Below are positions 23,735 through 51,000 of a stretch of 64,000 nucleotides of DNA, piece after piece. How positions within the stretch are numbered: the first letter of the stretch is position 1; each line of letters starts with the position of its first letter. The DNA comes from Diphasiastrum complanatum (Eukaryota; Streptophyta; Lycopodiopsida; Lycopodiales; Lycopodiaceae). The DNA is taken from positions 48,543,252 to 48,607,251 of the forward strand of contig CM055100.1 in NCBI GenBank assembly GCA_029204225.1, in the 5' to 3' direction. Both the position numbers and the translations under genes were made by a program. The notes below the pieces were generated by a model. The model was not told the DNA's origin. It did not search any database and was given only the letters and a program-made list of their open reading frames with translations.

Positions 23735-24393
23735 GGGGCCTTCTCCCCCCCATTACGACGAGGTGAAGTATGGGAAGTCATGATCATGAGAGCAAATATA
23801 TAGAAGTCATGAGAGCATGATCTTGTGCCTTATTGTAGGTGCTTCAGCTGCCAAGGCATGTGCCTCTTGTGGATCAAGTTGGAAAAGGAAAGACTCCAAT
23901 AGAGAGACTCATACATAATTAGACAAAAAAAATTCTCACATTGATGTAAGCCGGAAAAATATCTTGATTGGATTGAGAATTGGGACAACATTCAAAGCTG
24001 ACTGAGAAAGGTATGTCACTTGGATTTTGGAAGTCATTGATTCACTAATTAGAGCTCTTTTTGAATTAAACTAAATTCTAACATATATCCGCCCATGATT
24101 GACATTGTGAATGAAAGTCTATGAGATGCACGCCAAACCAACCCTCGTCTCTTATCAACACCTACCAGATGACGCCCAACACAATTTGTGGAGCGCCACG
24201 CGGTTCATAAAAACCGTTTGACTAGGGCAGTTGGTGTGGCTGCCCAGATGCGTTTTTGAAGTTTTGAACATGAGGCATTGTTCAGAATGCTACCTCTTGT
24301 GCGTGGGCCGAAACGTGGGCTGTTTGATGTTGCTAATATTTAATGGACTGTGTGGCTGAGTGAAATTGCTATGGACTGCTATGGCTCTATTCC
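23735..24393. other. Unassigned intergenic sequence
   Basis: No reading frame with coding character, no tandem repeat and no element ends were recognised between the hairpin and the SINE target duplication. Confidence 0.4.
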
Positions 24394-24512
24394 CATTATT
24401 ACATAACAACCCAACGGGGTTGGCTCAACTGGTTAGCTTGGCATCCAAAGTTTCTTTGGTCCCAGGTTCGAGCCTCCCCTTGGAAACCAAGAAGCATTAT
24501 TACATAACAACC
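24394..24512 (+). mobile_element. Ultra-short tRNA-derived SINE-like insertion with 18-bp target duplication
   Basis: An 83-bp unit (24412-24494) is flanked by perfect 18-bp direct repeats cattattacataacaacc at 24394-24411 and 24495-24512. The unit contains an RNA polymerase III A box (tggctcaactggttag, from 24421) and B box (ggttcgagcct, from 24465) at tRNA-like spacing. The two ends pair only partly (gggg with cccc), so it is not a functional tRNA. The long target duplication indicates LINE-machinery retroposition. The body beyond the tRNA head is almost absent, and there is no poly(A). Confidence 0.8.
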
Positions 24513-25049
24513 ACACCACCACTACATTAATGACTCTTATAAAAATAATGACAAAGTTGTTATGGTAAAGCTTACGATAAATCAAAAACTAAAATGTGTT
24601 TATAATAAAGTTTACAATGAATTTAAAAATATAATGTTTTCAAATAATAGATAATATTTGATTTAAATTTAAATTTTTAATTTTATCAAAGTAATCATGT
24701 AGTCTTGTTTGATATTATTGTTATTATAAATTTAACATAGCAATAAACAAGATACTTGAATTTTCCTGTTGTAATACTATTTTTGAGCTCTCCAACTAAA
24801 TTGTGACTATGACAAAAACAGAGATAGGCTTATCCATCTTAGGTTGCATGGACATGCATGGTCCAAACTAAGTTTTGACCATTATTAGCGTTTTATTGTG
24901 GAATTATTGTAGTTTTGTCATGGAATGATGGCCTTTTTGTGCAAATACCAGGAGAGATACAAGCACAATATAGGTAGAGGCAAATGTTTTCACTAATAAC
25001 CATGATCAAATAGGACATTAATTATTTTCCCATTTAAAAAGCTCTTGCA
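24513..25049. other. Unassigned AT-rich sequence
   Basis: No gene, repeat or element edge recognised. It lies between the SINE-like unit and a Copia integrase fragment. Confidence 0.35.
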
Positions 25050-25812
25050 GGCCATTCAAGTCAAATCAAGAACACATTTCTAGAGATCCGTTAGACATTT
25101 GCATACTGATATGTGTGGCCCAATGCAGACACCATCATTACTTGATGCAAAGTTTTTTATTACTTTCATAGATGATTATTTCAGGAGGAATGCTGGCTAT
25201 TTCTTAAAGCACAAATCTGAAGCTTTCCAGTACTTCAAGAAATTTAAGGAGAATGGTGAGTTGCAAACATGCAAAAGAATCAAAGCTCTCAAGAGCGACA
25301 ATGGTGGATAATACATTTCAAATGAATTCAAGGATTACTGCTCAGCCAATGGCATCGAGCAACAGTTTGTTGCTTCCTATTCTCCACAGTCAAATGGATT
25401 GGCTGAAAGGAAGAACATAACCTTAGTCGAGTCTAGTAAATGCATGATCACACATGCTTCTTTGCCCATATCACTTTGGCAACATGCTGTTTCAACAACA
25501 ACTTATTTGCAAAATCGATGTATAACTAAGGGTGTTCCTAACAGCAAAACTCCTTATGAGGTTTGGACTGGGTTCACACCCTCAATCAAACATTTGAAAG
25601 TATTTGGATGCACAGCTTATGCTCATGTCCCAAAAAGAAAGAAACTTGATGAGCATTCTTTTAAAACTATTTCTGTTGGCTATTGCAATTCTGATGGAAT
25701 GTATAGACTGTAACATAGATAGTAAAGTTTTCACTATTAGGGATGTGACTTTTATCGAAGATCAGTTTATTGATTTGAAGGGCAAGGGACAAATGCAGTC
25801 CAGGGAAAATTA
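25050..25812 (+). pseudogene. Copia integrase fragment
   Basis: The translation shows the integrase core: HTDMCGPMQTPSLLDAKFF with FITFIDDY (first acidic residue region), KALKSDNGG followed by a stop where the next residue is expected, then YSPQSNGLAERKN (catalytic Glu region), and the post-core KTPYEVWTGFTPSIKHLKVF and GCTAYAHVP. A frameshift near 25700 leads into the linker before reverse transcriptase. Gag and protease are missing upstream. RT pieces of what may be the same element follow from 26904. Confidence 0.85.
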
Positions 25813-26188
25813 AATTGGTTTGTCTTGAAGGTTGAGTCAACAACCCATGCACTATCTGTGGTAAAACACCGAGCAATATCCAACATCCATAGATCTTACA
25901 AGACAAGTACGAATGGCCTCTTACTTTCCTCCTCGTGTTCGGGGTTATATGGGTGATAGTAAATGACCTGTTATAGGAGCTTGTGTTAAAGACATGAGTC
26001 AACTTAATAGATCACAATGCTAGATGATGTTACGCGTGACTACTTTGAATAACTAATCACAATACCTTCTCACTATCTTGTAGTTGTTGAGCCTCCAAGT
26101 TCAAGCTCCTCCAATCATCCGAGCTAAAGGCATCTGTCCCAGGCATGACTTTTTTTTAATTAACCCCTACTATTTGGTAAATCTGAAA

Positions 26189-26830
26189 TTAAAAAATAAA
26201 AATGGTATAGATTATATGCAATACACTATGCATCACATTACCTTTCGTTTTCAACTTGAATGACAATTGGGATATTTCCTTTAGAACGAGAAATAATCTA
26301 AAGCACGCTTGATCTGCCTCGCTATCTTGTGCTTGCAACAAGGGTGCCCATTGGATGGATGCATTGGATAGTTGAGATGCTTCCTTGTATGCTTGCAGAT
26401 CTCTCTCACACTCGTGCACCACAAGGGGATGTGGATGTAAATATAGTATATCCTCTTCTGAGCCGAGGTGATGGTACTCATGTACAACATACATTTGGAT
26501 ACGTGCCATGTCTTTTGTATTTACTGGGATAGTAACTCTTAACCAAAAAGGACATCCCACTCTACAACTCCTACGCAGTAGAATATGTGAAACTTGTGTG
26601 GTAGATCTTCTCTTTCCTCAATGGCAGATGTATTCCTTCACATAACATCTACTCTTTCCCCACAACGAAGACCGTATACAAACTAGCATCACTCGATGCT
26701 CAACAATTATTTTTTCTATCTTTTCTTGAATTTCTTCCACAGGTAGTGAGCATTGATGTGTGAACGAAACATGCTCACGACCAACTAGATTTGCAATCAC
26801 ACCATGACAAATTGAACATGCATTGTAGAA
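26189..26830 (-). pseudogene. Decayed transposase-like reading frame of unknown family
   Basis: Two minus-strand frames (26800-26618 and 26560-26189) share one register and are separated by a stop-containing gap, so they were once one frame. The second reads GCPFWLRVTIPV, then VVHEYHHLGSEEDILYLHPH, with a Cys and paired His that resemble the zinc-binding DNA-recognition segments of FAR1/MULE-like plant transposases. The match is by general pattern only. It interrupts a plus-strand Copia copy between integrase and RT, so it was probably inserted there. Confidence 0.4.
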
Positions 26831-26903
26831 AACAAAAAGTTTATATATCTCAACCTCAAAGCTTTGTAACCAAAGGTATATATCATCTTAGTTATAAAAT
26901 AAA

Positions 26904-27430
26904 AAAAGACTTATATAGTCTGAAGCAATCTCCCTAAACCTAGAACTCATGTATTGTTGAATATCTCTTGTGATTTGGTTCCTTGAGAGGTAAATGCGGT
27001 ACTAATTTCTATATCATGAACGAAAATGGCCATAAGTTGTGGATGACCTAAGTACCATTGAAGTAGCATTACCTTCGTCGACAGACAAGTCAATCTTGGC
27101 ACATTTCATTTTTTGTCTTGGAATTGAAGTTTGGCATCAACAAGATAGTCTATTTCCAACTCAAGCAAAGTATGTCGAAAAATTGTTGGAGAAGTTTCAT
27201 ATACTTGAACCCTATGCAAACATTGAGTGATGAGGATGAGGGTGCAATTATTGGAATCCAATGCAAACAGTTGGTTGGAAGTCTTATTTTTGTCTTCTCC
27301 TCATCATGACATTTTAAATGGATTGAGGTATTTTAAATGGACCTTCAATTATGTGCTGTTTTCCAAGGATATTGTGATGCCGATTGCGTAAGCAATGCAA
27401 AAGACGGGTGTTCTATTTGATGATTTTGCA
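26904..27430 (+). pseudogene. Copia reverse transcriptase / RNase H fragment
   Basis: Pieces in several frames give LYSLKQSP (about 26912), LGIEVWHQQDSLFPTQAKYV and EKLLEKFHILEP (27115-27215), then QLVGSLIFVF (about 27268) and GYCDADC (about 27368), the first RNase H acidic motif. The order matches the C-terminal half of Copia pol. Stops and shifts are frequent. It probably continues the integrase fragment at 25050-25812. Confidence 0.8.
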
Positions 27431-27549
27431 AGCATAAAAAGTATATTCAAATATACATGAGGTGGATGAAAAAAAAAATTCCAGACCTTTTTAAATAAAA
27501 AGAACCAAATCTAAGGTCTTATTTGGAAGATCAGATAGACAAAATAGAG

Positions 27550-28045
27550 AACAATTAAATTCTATTGTGAAAGAACAATCAGATTCTATTGTGGAAAAAC
27601 AAAGAACAATTCTATTGTGGAAAAACAAAACACATGCAATCAGATTCTATTGTGGAAGAACAAAGCACATGCAAGCTTCACTGAAAAGCATAAATGCAAC
27701 AAAAATAGAAGATGAATTACTCAATACAGCAGCTCCAAGGTTTTTGCTAGCATCAAGCGCTCATGGAATCATCGAAGAACCAACATTAGTCTCATTCTGC
27801 CAAGCACAACTGACATTACGAGCTCAACAAGCGTGCACTTTGAACAGAGGAGAGAAAGCTGAAAGGAGGCTGCCCAGAACCGAACCAAAGTAGAGGAGGG
27901 TGAGCAGAACCAAAGGAGAGGAGGGCTGAGCAAAGGAGGGCGAGCAGAACCAAAGCAGAGGAGGGCTAAGCAGAGGAGACAAGTAGAACCAAAGCAGAGA
28001 AGGGCTAGCAGAACCACGCGAGGAGAACCAAAGCAAGAGCAGAAA
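27550..28045. repeat. Two short degenerate tandem arrays upstream of the U11-48K gene
   Basis: At 27555-27665 the phrase 'gattctattgtggaa' recurs about four times with spacers of 10-20 bp. At 27868-28045 a purine-rich unit of about 25 bp ('gcagaaccaaagcagaggag') recurs about seven times with variation. The open frames in this region are the repeats translated. Confidence 0.7.
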
Positions 28046-28565
28046 CCTGAGCTTTTCAGCATATATGCATATCCATAATGTGAGTGAAATCTTCCATGAA
28101 CGTTGCCAAACGCATTCCCCTCTCAGTTGGATGAGCTCGATTCCTCAGCGCCCGCCTCAGCTCAGGCAGTTGGCAGTTGGATGCCAGCTCCAGCTCGCTG
28201 TCGGTGGATGGACACAACAACCCTGCAGCACGCGCCACCATCACGCCTCCCTCCCCCCAGCCTGAGCCCGATGCTTGGGCAGCTCACTCTGGGCCCACAA
28301 ACGCGCTCCAGGCTCCCATTGGCACGGGCATTAAGCCTGGTGAGGTGCCGATAAGAGACTTCGCCAAACCAACCATTGAGGCCTTGGGGCCAAGTTTGAC
28401 CCTCTTGAGGCTTCCCAAAAAAAAGTACCCACCCCCCACTCTTCAAATTTAAATGCCACAAAAGCGAATAAAACAGCAGAAGCGAGGCCAGAAGGTTCAA
28501 GGATTCATCCGTACAACCACGCGCTCTCTGGTACGGATCACCGCTCCCCTTACGATCCTGCACTG
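28046..28565 (+). promoter_or_regulatory. Probable promoter and 5' leader of the U11-48K gene
   Basis: The G+C content rises sharply from about 28090 and stays high into exon 1, as expected for a promoter-proximal region. No strong TATA box is visible, in keeping with a housekeeping gene. A 91-aa frame (28177-28452) lacks known motifs. The transcription start cannot be placed from sequence. Confidence 0.45.
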
Positions 28566-28625
28566 ATGTTTGCCTCCGATCATCACATGAACCATAGATC
28601 GCAGCTATGGCAACAGCCTTCCTGA
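28566..28625 (+). promoter_or_regulatory. In-frame upstream ORF of 19 codons
   Basis: ATG 28566 opens a 19-codon frame ending TGA at 28623-28625. The main ATG (28641) follows 15 nt later in the same frame. A second upstream ATG in another frame (28607) overlaps the main start. This could dampen translation, or the TGA could be a mutation that cut off an originally longer N-terminus. Confidence 0.5.
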
Positions 28626-28640
28626 TCCAGCTCCGCTTCT

Positions 28641-44518
<15,878 letters not shown>

Positions 44519-47085
44519 TGACAAACTTCGGCCTGATGGAGGTTGTGCTCATTTCCTCAAAAATGTGGACTACCTTACAGTACTTGTTCTGGATATTGGC
44601 AACATTGAATCATTTGTTGGCTCTTGTATCCTTCTCTGTATCCTTGATCTGTTGAAGTAGTTGTTAAATGAGGTCATACTAACCTGGATGTTTATGATTT
44701 TATTTGAGGCACATTGTTTTATAAACTAGCAAGAGAAGCATGATGTTTGTAAGCTTTTCATTTTCATCTTTTCTCCAACTATTTGCTCTCTGGAAAACAA
44801 AAGTTTTGTTTTATCTGGTTACATCATAGGCATCGAGCAGAGTGTGGAATGACCTGCTAACTCTTGAAAGGGTATTTCTCATATTGTTCTATGTTGATTG
44901 TAGTTGCAAATAGAGAAAATCACTTGGAAAAGCCTTATGAATGACCTCTTATTTATAGATTGTAGTTTTTGTATGCGTGTATCTTGAATCAGCCAAGTTT
45001 TGGGCGTTTAGTATTTAGTTGGGATTTTTAGTGTATGAGTGTGTATAATTTAGAAATGTGTTGTGCTTTTAGAAATTAAAGTTGCTCTTTTGATGTAGGA
45101 ATTTCAAAGTTTTATCTCAAAGCTTTTTCCAGAAGCAAGGTTTTCTAGTGGGATCTATGAACTAGCATCACTGCCTATTTTAGATTTGATTGAGCTTTGT
45201 TATCCATGTGGCTGCCAAACAATGCTGTACATGCATCGGGCAAGGTCCTGACAATAATCATGCCCTATCCCTAAGTTTTCAGCACTTAGCTTGCACTTTG
45301 GGTATAGGAGTCTAAAGTGCTCAAAACTTTGACTGACTTTCTGCACTAATCAGTTTCCAAATAGATTGTGGTTATAATTGGCCTTTTATCAGTCCACAAC
45401 ATGTTCATGGCCTCCTACATAATGTGTGATACTCGAGTTTTCTTAGGTAATACAACATCTACGGACTTGGTTTATATTGATCATGATGATAAAGGTTCTC
45501 ATCCTTTGTCCAGTCTTACTACGGTCATCAATATGACATCGGCAGTTGGTGACGATCGTTTCACACATAATTCGCACTTGAAGATATCAGGGTTTTCAGG
45601 TAACATCACTTGAGATTTGCTTAGACCATTGGATAAAAACTATCTGCAGTAGGGGAGCACAAGCTTTGGCGTGCATTACATCCTGATTCTATATTCCTAG
45701 CCTCTAGCTTCTCATGAGAAAACTGTTGAGGTCAAGCTTTCGAGGAGTAATTCAAAAGTATGCTTATAGTTGACGTCACAAAAGGGTTTTGAAAACTTGG
45801 AAGCATGTTATGGTTCTGGTAGACTTTATATGTGGGACTAGAAACCTATGTGCAGGTTCTGGAAAAGATTGAATTGTAAATCTGCAACCATGTCACTAGA
45901 GCCTCTATTTTCAAACGTGAACGTATGAAGATCTATTCTATCGTTTTATTCTATCAAATCTGTGGAGAGGTGGGTCTGTTGAATGACATCATGATGTCAA
46001 GAAAGCACCGAGGTTATCGAGGGACAGAGGTTCCAGTGATTTTTGAAAAGATTTCAGGTCATTCAAGATTGACTGGATAGGTACTCACTAAGAGAGCTTT
46101 GTGTAGGTAGAGTATTTAGCTAGTTTTTTTTAGGATTTTTTAATTCAGTGTTGCCCTAATCCAGGCCTTTGTTTGTGATGATTATATTATGTCAGAAACA
46201 TGACAGACCCACTGTTGTCAGTGTTGACTGAAGGTAATGATATGTTTCTGGGTGTTTAGAGGCAGGATTCCAGATTGAGTGATTTGCATCTAGGATTTTG
46301 CGTCTAGGTGAATTCATGCTGATCTATGTCAGAATTTGAACTGCAGTCACTTTGCTCTCAATTTGCTTCACCATTCTGCTTTACAAATGTAAGCTGTAAG
46401 TGATTATTTTAGATTTTCATGTTCTAGTGTAGGTATCCTTCATGATTATATAAAGCTCAGCTTCAAGTTTCAATGTTGGTGTTTGTGCGATAGTATTTTA
46501 TTCTATGAGGCTGTTCTACTTACAATAACAGAATATCTCGGATGTTCAAAGCTCATGTCAATAGAACCAGATCAAGTGCATAGCAGATGATTCTTGGACA
46601 TCATTCTATCTAGTTTTTATGTAGATTTTGCTTGAAATATGCTTAGGGCAAAAACATATGGGCTAATGTTTCACAGTAACTATTTCATGCCATACGAGAT
46701 TGCAGAGTTTCTATTCACTGTTTGGAAGTTTAGAAAAAAAGCAAATCTTGGGTTTATATTCAAGTATCAGGAGTTAATTATTCCAGCCAAATGCCAGTGA
46801 CATGCCTTAATTAACGTGATCATTCAATATTTCCTTACAACTTGAGTAGCTCAACAGTATTTCATATGCATAATAGACAAACATAGTTTGGTCATATTCT
46901 TGCACTTCATTGACAATTGCACTCCTGCTTTTTAATGTTGGGTATTATCGTAGACATAACATTGACATTTTTTCTTGAACTTGATATCTGCATTCTTTTG
47001 TGTTCTAATTTGCCCCATTTGCATGTTGTTTTTTTTAATGATAACACAATTCTCGTTTAGATGCCAAACATGGGGAATTGCATGT
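44519..47085. other. 3' flank of U11-48K and unassigned sequence
   Basis: The first few hundred bases should be 3' UTR; no strong polyadenylation signal stands out. No further gene recognised to 47 kb. An 81-aa frame (45368-45613) has no recognisable motifs. Confidence 0.4.
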
Positions 47086-47950
47086 TAGAAATTGTCAAGA
47101 TAGGCAAATTCTAGCTGATTAAACCATGAAAATTTGTACATAGGTGGGCCTCACACCTGTGAGAATAGGCAGGCCTAGGTAGGTTAGATCACAATGATAG
47201 GGTTTAGTTAAGTTAATTTCAAAGTTATAGGACCAAACTCCTCAAATCATGGAGGTAGTTGGATAACTTAATCACCAAATTGGCATAATTTTAGGGTAAG
47301 ATAAGATTGACATATCAGGACAATAAATGTCAATTTGTCTCTTTGAAACATGTTGGATTTTTACCAAACTTCAAACCTATGTAAAATAAATATAATGTTT
47401 CACAGAAGCAGGATGAGCATGCAATGACACTAATATGACAATGTGGTCAAGAATAGTATTGAACCACAACAAATTACATTGAACCATCAAGATATCTAAT
47501 AACAAACTTGCTAAAAATGGATTGTGCTTTGATCATTGATTATTCTTTTGTACGTAGCTCTGATACCATGTTGAAAGTATAGTACTAAGGACCATTAATG
47601 AGCTTACAAAAGACTCCAAGAGTGATGGATTGGTTGATACACCAATTTATTGCAAAATTAGTCATTAATTTTTTGATCTAGATTAACATTTTTGGAAGAT
47701 CAATAAAAAAACAATGATCAAACATGCAAATCCGATCCCACACGGGTTTGGTACAGCCTCCAATATGATGACAAGACAAATGTGGGAAAATTTTGAGATT
47801 GCCAATTTGCTTTTGAATCTCTATCTTGCATGTATGGAATAATAGATTGATAGTACAATAGAGCTCTTCTCCTTTGAATTTAGAATTGTCATCGTTTTGT
47901 GATGACCTTTCTTGCACCATCATACTTGGAAGATAATTGGGCATGCTTGT
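47086..47950 (-). repeat. Copia-type LTR pieces around a reverse-oriented primer-binding site
   Basis: At about 47551-47571 the plus strand reads agctctgatacca followed by tgttgaaagtat: a Copia PBS and LTR end for a minus-strand element, with its 5' LTR running right from 47572. At about 47086-47230 there is an inverted fragment that matches, as reverse complement, the far end of the related LTR near 50850-50995. No pol sequence was recognised between them. The element is rearranged. Confidence 0.5.
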
Positions 47951-50290
47951 TTTGTAACATTTTTCTTTTGTAAGTTTGTGCTAAGATCTTGGCACATTAG
48001 TTGAGGCTTTGGAAATTTTTTACAAGAATTATCACTAAGCCATAGTTCAACTCATAGAGATTTGTCTCTGTCATTTGATGTTAGAGGAGAAGGAACTTGA
48101 CTTTGCTCTATTTGTGTATCATTGATACACGAATGAAGCAATTCTAAATGCTTGCCCATCTTTATTTGGAGCTATTTATTGGAAGTGCATTTTTAATTTG
48201 AAATGCATTAAATATGGCTAAAAACCTTTTTGGTTTTCTTTATGAAGTTATAATATACAAGTCTATAGAATGTCACTTTATTTTTCACCAAATAATTTTG
48301 CTAGTAGCCAAGTAGACGCTATCTTTGTATCTTAAGTTACCTAGGTCAATGTTTCATCTCTAAGTGTGGTAAAAAAGTATTAATTTATTTGTAATTTAGC
48401 AAGTCAATTTCCATAACATTCAAATCCAACAATTAGCAAATACAATAAAAGCATGAGAGATGGAAGAAAAGTGATAGAGAGCAAGGACATTCACAAATCC
48501 ATTTCATAAGAGAACCAAATTGCTCGTATTGAAATGAGGATATGAACATGATTTTGGAACTCGAGTTTGGCACTATTTAGAGTATAGATGAGGATCGTGG
48601 CCTCAAAATTCTATTGGCCCATTTCTATTTTCCCAACTATTCAAATTTTAAAAAGAGTGAAAATCTATTCAAAATTGGAAGGAACCAATTTGAATTTGAA
48701 TTTGAACCAATTTTGGTTGGAGTCCTCTCGCAAAAAGGCCTAAAGTCCTTTCATTGACTTTTTAATTATGTGTTGATGATGTGAATGTTTTGTTGGACTT
48801 GTATAAATCTTATGAAAATAATTAGTTCACAACATTACACACGATATATAAGATAGTCCATTAGGAACATATTTTGTGCTTTTCACTTTTACTATTGGGC
48901 TTCCATGTTGAGCTTTGCATTGCCTTTGCCTATGTTTGTGGTTTGACCTTGGTTGATTGAAAAATAACATTTTGGAAAGTGTAAACATAGAATTATGAAT
49001 TGGAAAGTATGTATCCATAAAATTATGTGTCACATCTTCGTTGCATGTACTACTTATAATTCTTGCTCATGTTTTAGAGTACTTTTGTTAGCTTATAGTG
49101 AGCTACTTGCTTAAGGCAACTAACCTACCTATAGAGCTATACTTTAGCATTAGTTTGTAGGGTTCAATTGCATATCATGGTTTTAGCACTTATTATATGA
49201 GTAATGTTTTGCCTCTTGTATCATTTTTGGAAGAATAAGTGATTCTTATTCATGTACATTGCAATATTCAAGCAATGACCACATATTGCTTAAGCTTTTA
49301 GGTCTCACCAATTTGATACTACACCTATCTTGCCTAGTTCCACAATAATATCATGTGTTGTCACAATCAAAGTATTCTACGTAAGTTTGTTATAGCCCAA
49401 TTTTCATATAATATGCATTACACAAACAATTTATGTGACATTATAAGTAGAGCTTGAAGATGTTTTCCATGACTCAATATTATATTGTTGTATTGGTGTA
49501 TGATGTCTATATTATTGACAACAAATATTTTTATGTATCTGAAAAATAAATCATCAAAGGGCATATGAATGATGTGAACCCATCTCAGTGTGACTAGAAT
49601 GAGTTGGAAAGGTTATCCTTTGGATACTATCATTCTTAATTTTTATTTGCTCATTTACGTATATGGTTTTTAGCCTTGCAACAATACGTTCATAAAATAT
49701 TTGAACTGAGTTAATATAGTTTAGAAAATCGCAGTTCTTCACAAGAATGGTAAAAGTTAAGTGTAGGATAACTAACTTAGGGGTGTAGTTTGAGATGTCT
49801 TTTTACTTCTTTTCCCATTTGTTGACTCATTTTGTAAGGGGGTCTAGATACTTCACTCTCCTTTGGAGTCGGCCAAATTATGTGCTCCGCATTTCATCTA
49901 GTTGGCAATCCCATTGGCATGTCACTAGTTGTAGTCATAAAGTTTCAAAACCCAATTTTTTGATATCCCACCAATTGTCTCAACCATCTAAGTCTCTCCA
50001 AGGGTTAAGATAAATACATCATGGTCGTTAACATCTTGGGTATCACAATTTCTACAATTACATCCAATCCAAAAGATTTGCAAAAATACTCAAAACCCAA
50101 AAGACTAGCAAGTGTGGCATGTTGGTTGACTATTTCGTTTTTCACTTCAAATCATGGAATTCGATTTCACTTCTGTCCACATGGACACACAAGATTAAAA
50201 ATACACATAAGACATTAATTGCGTTGTAGAGATGAGAGAAGGGTGTGTCAAATTCATCTCCTCTTCAAAAAAAATAAAATATGTTTACAT
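47951..50290. other. Unassigned AT-rich sequence
   Basis: No credible gene. Small frames (48827-49033 minus, 49795-50013 plus and others) have no motifs. Confidence 0.4.
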
Positions 50291-51000
50291 GCTTGAAGTG
50301 TGAAAGTACTGTACTTTAGGACCATAAATGGATCTACAAAAGATCCACAAAAGTAATTGGATGCTTGCTTAGCAATCCATCAAAAAACTAGACACAAAAA
50401 AGTTGATTTAGATTGGCAATTTGACAAACAACAAGCATTAACAATCAAAACCATTGATGAACATTGAAATTCGAGCCCACACGTGTGAGCCACAGGCTGT
50501 AGTACAACCTGCAAGCTGAGAAACAAGTAGAAATTAATTTGGTTGCATTTGGATCACAAAAACTCAATGTACATAGTGGAGTAGCTCGAGATTGCCAATG
50601 AGCTCCAAAAAAATCTATCTTCTCAGTATGGGAGCTTGGAATACATAGCAAAAGTGACTTCCTTTGTGAAGTTAAGTGTTTCCAGCATGTAATAAGGAAG
50701 TTAACTCAGCCTTTTTGCCCTAAAATGAAACCCTAGTCTATTTCTTAGAGTCATGCTTGGTAGATAGCTAGTTGGTCAATTTTCACCTTAAATCTAGGAT
50801 TTAGTCCTATAAACTAGGAATCACTACCAAAATGACATGACCAACCCTATGAACTTGACCTAACCTACATTAGGAGTGGATTGCCACGCGGCATCTTGGC
50901 CTCACATGTGTGGAATCCACTTATGTATAAAATTTATATCATACTACATGGTTTTTTATCAAGCTAGATTTGCCAATTTTTGGCAATTCTTCACATTAAG
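50291..51000 (-). repeat. Related solo-LTR-like sequence
   Basis: The stretch starting 'gaaagtactgtactttagg' (about 50302) matches the LTR beginning at 47572 ('gaaagtatagtactaagg'), and its right end (cacatgtgtgg...aattcttcaca, to about 50995) matches the inverted fragment at 47086-47230. There is no adjacent PBS, so it could be a solo LTR. Ends not proven. Confidence 0.45.

Noticed and set aside
24412-24494. A functional tRNA gene
   Set aside because: A and B boxes are present but the acceptor arm does not pair along 7 bp, and an 18-bp target duplication shows it was retroposed.
28177-28452. A 91-aa gene upstream of U11-48K
   Set aside because: No motif and no support; it lies in the GC-rich leader/promoter region and is probably a chance frame.
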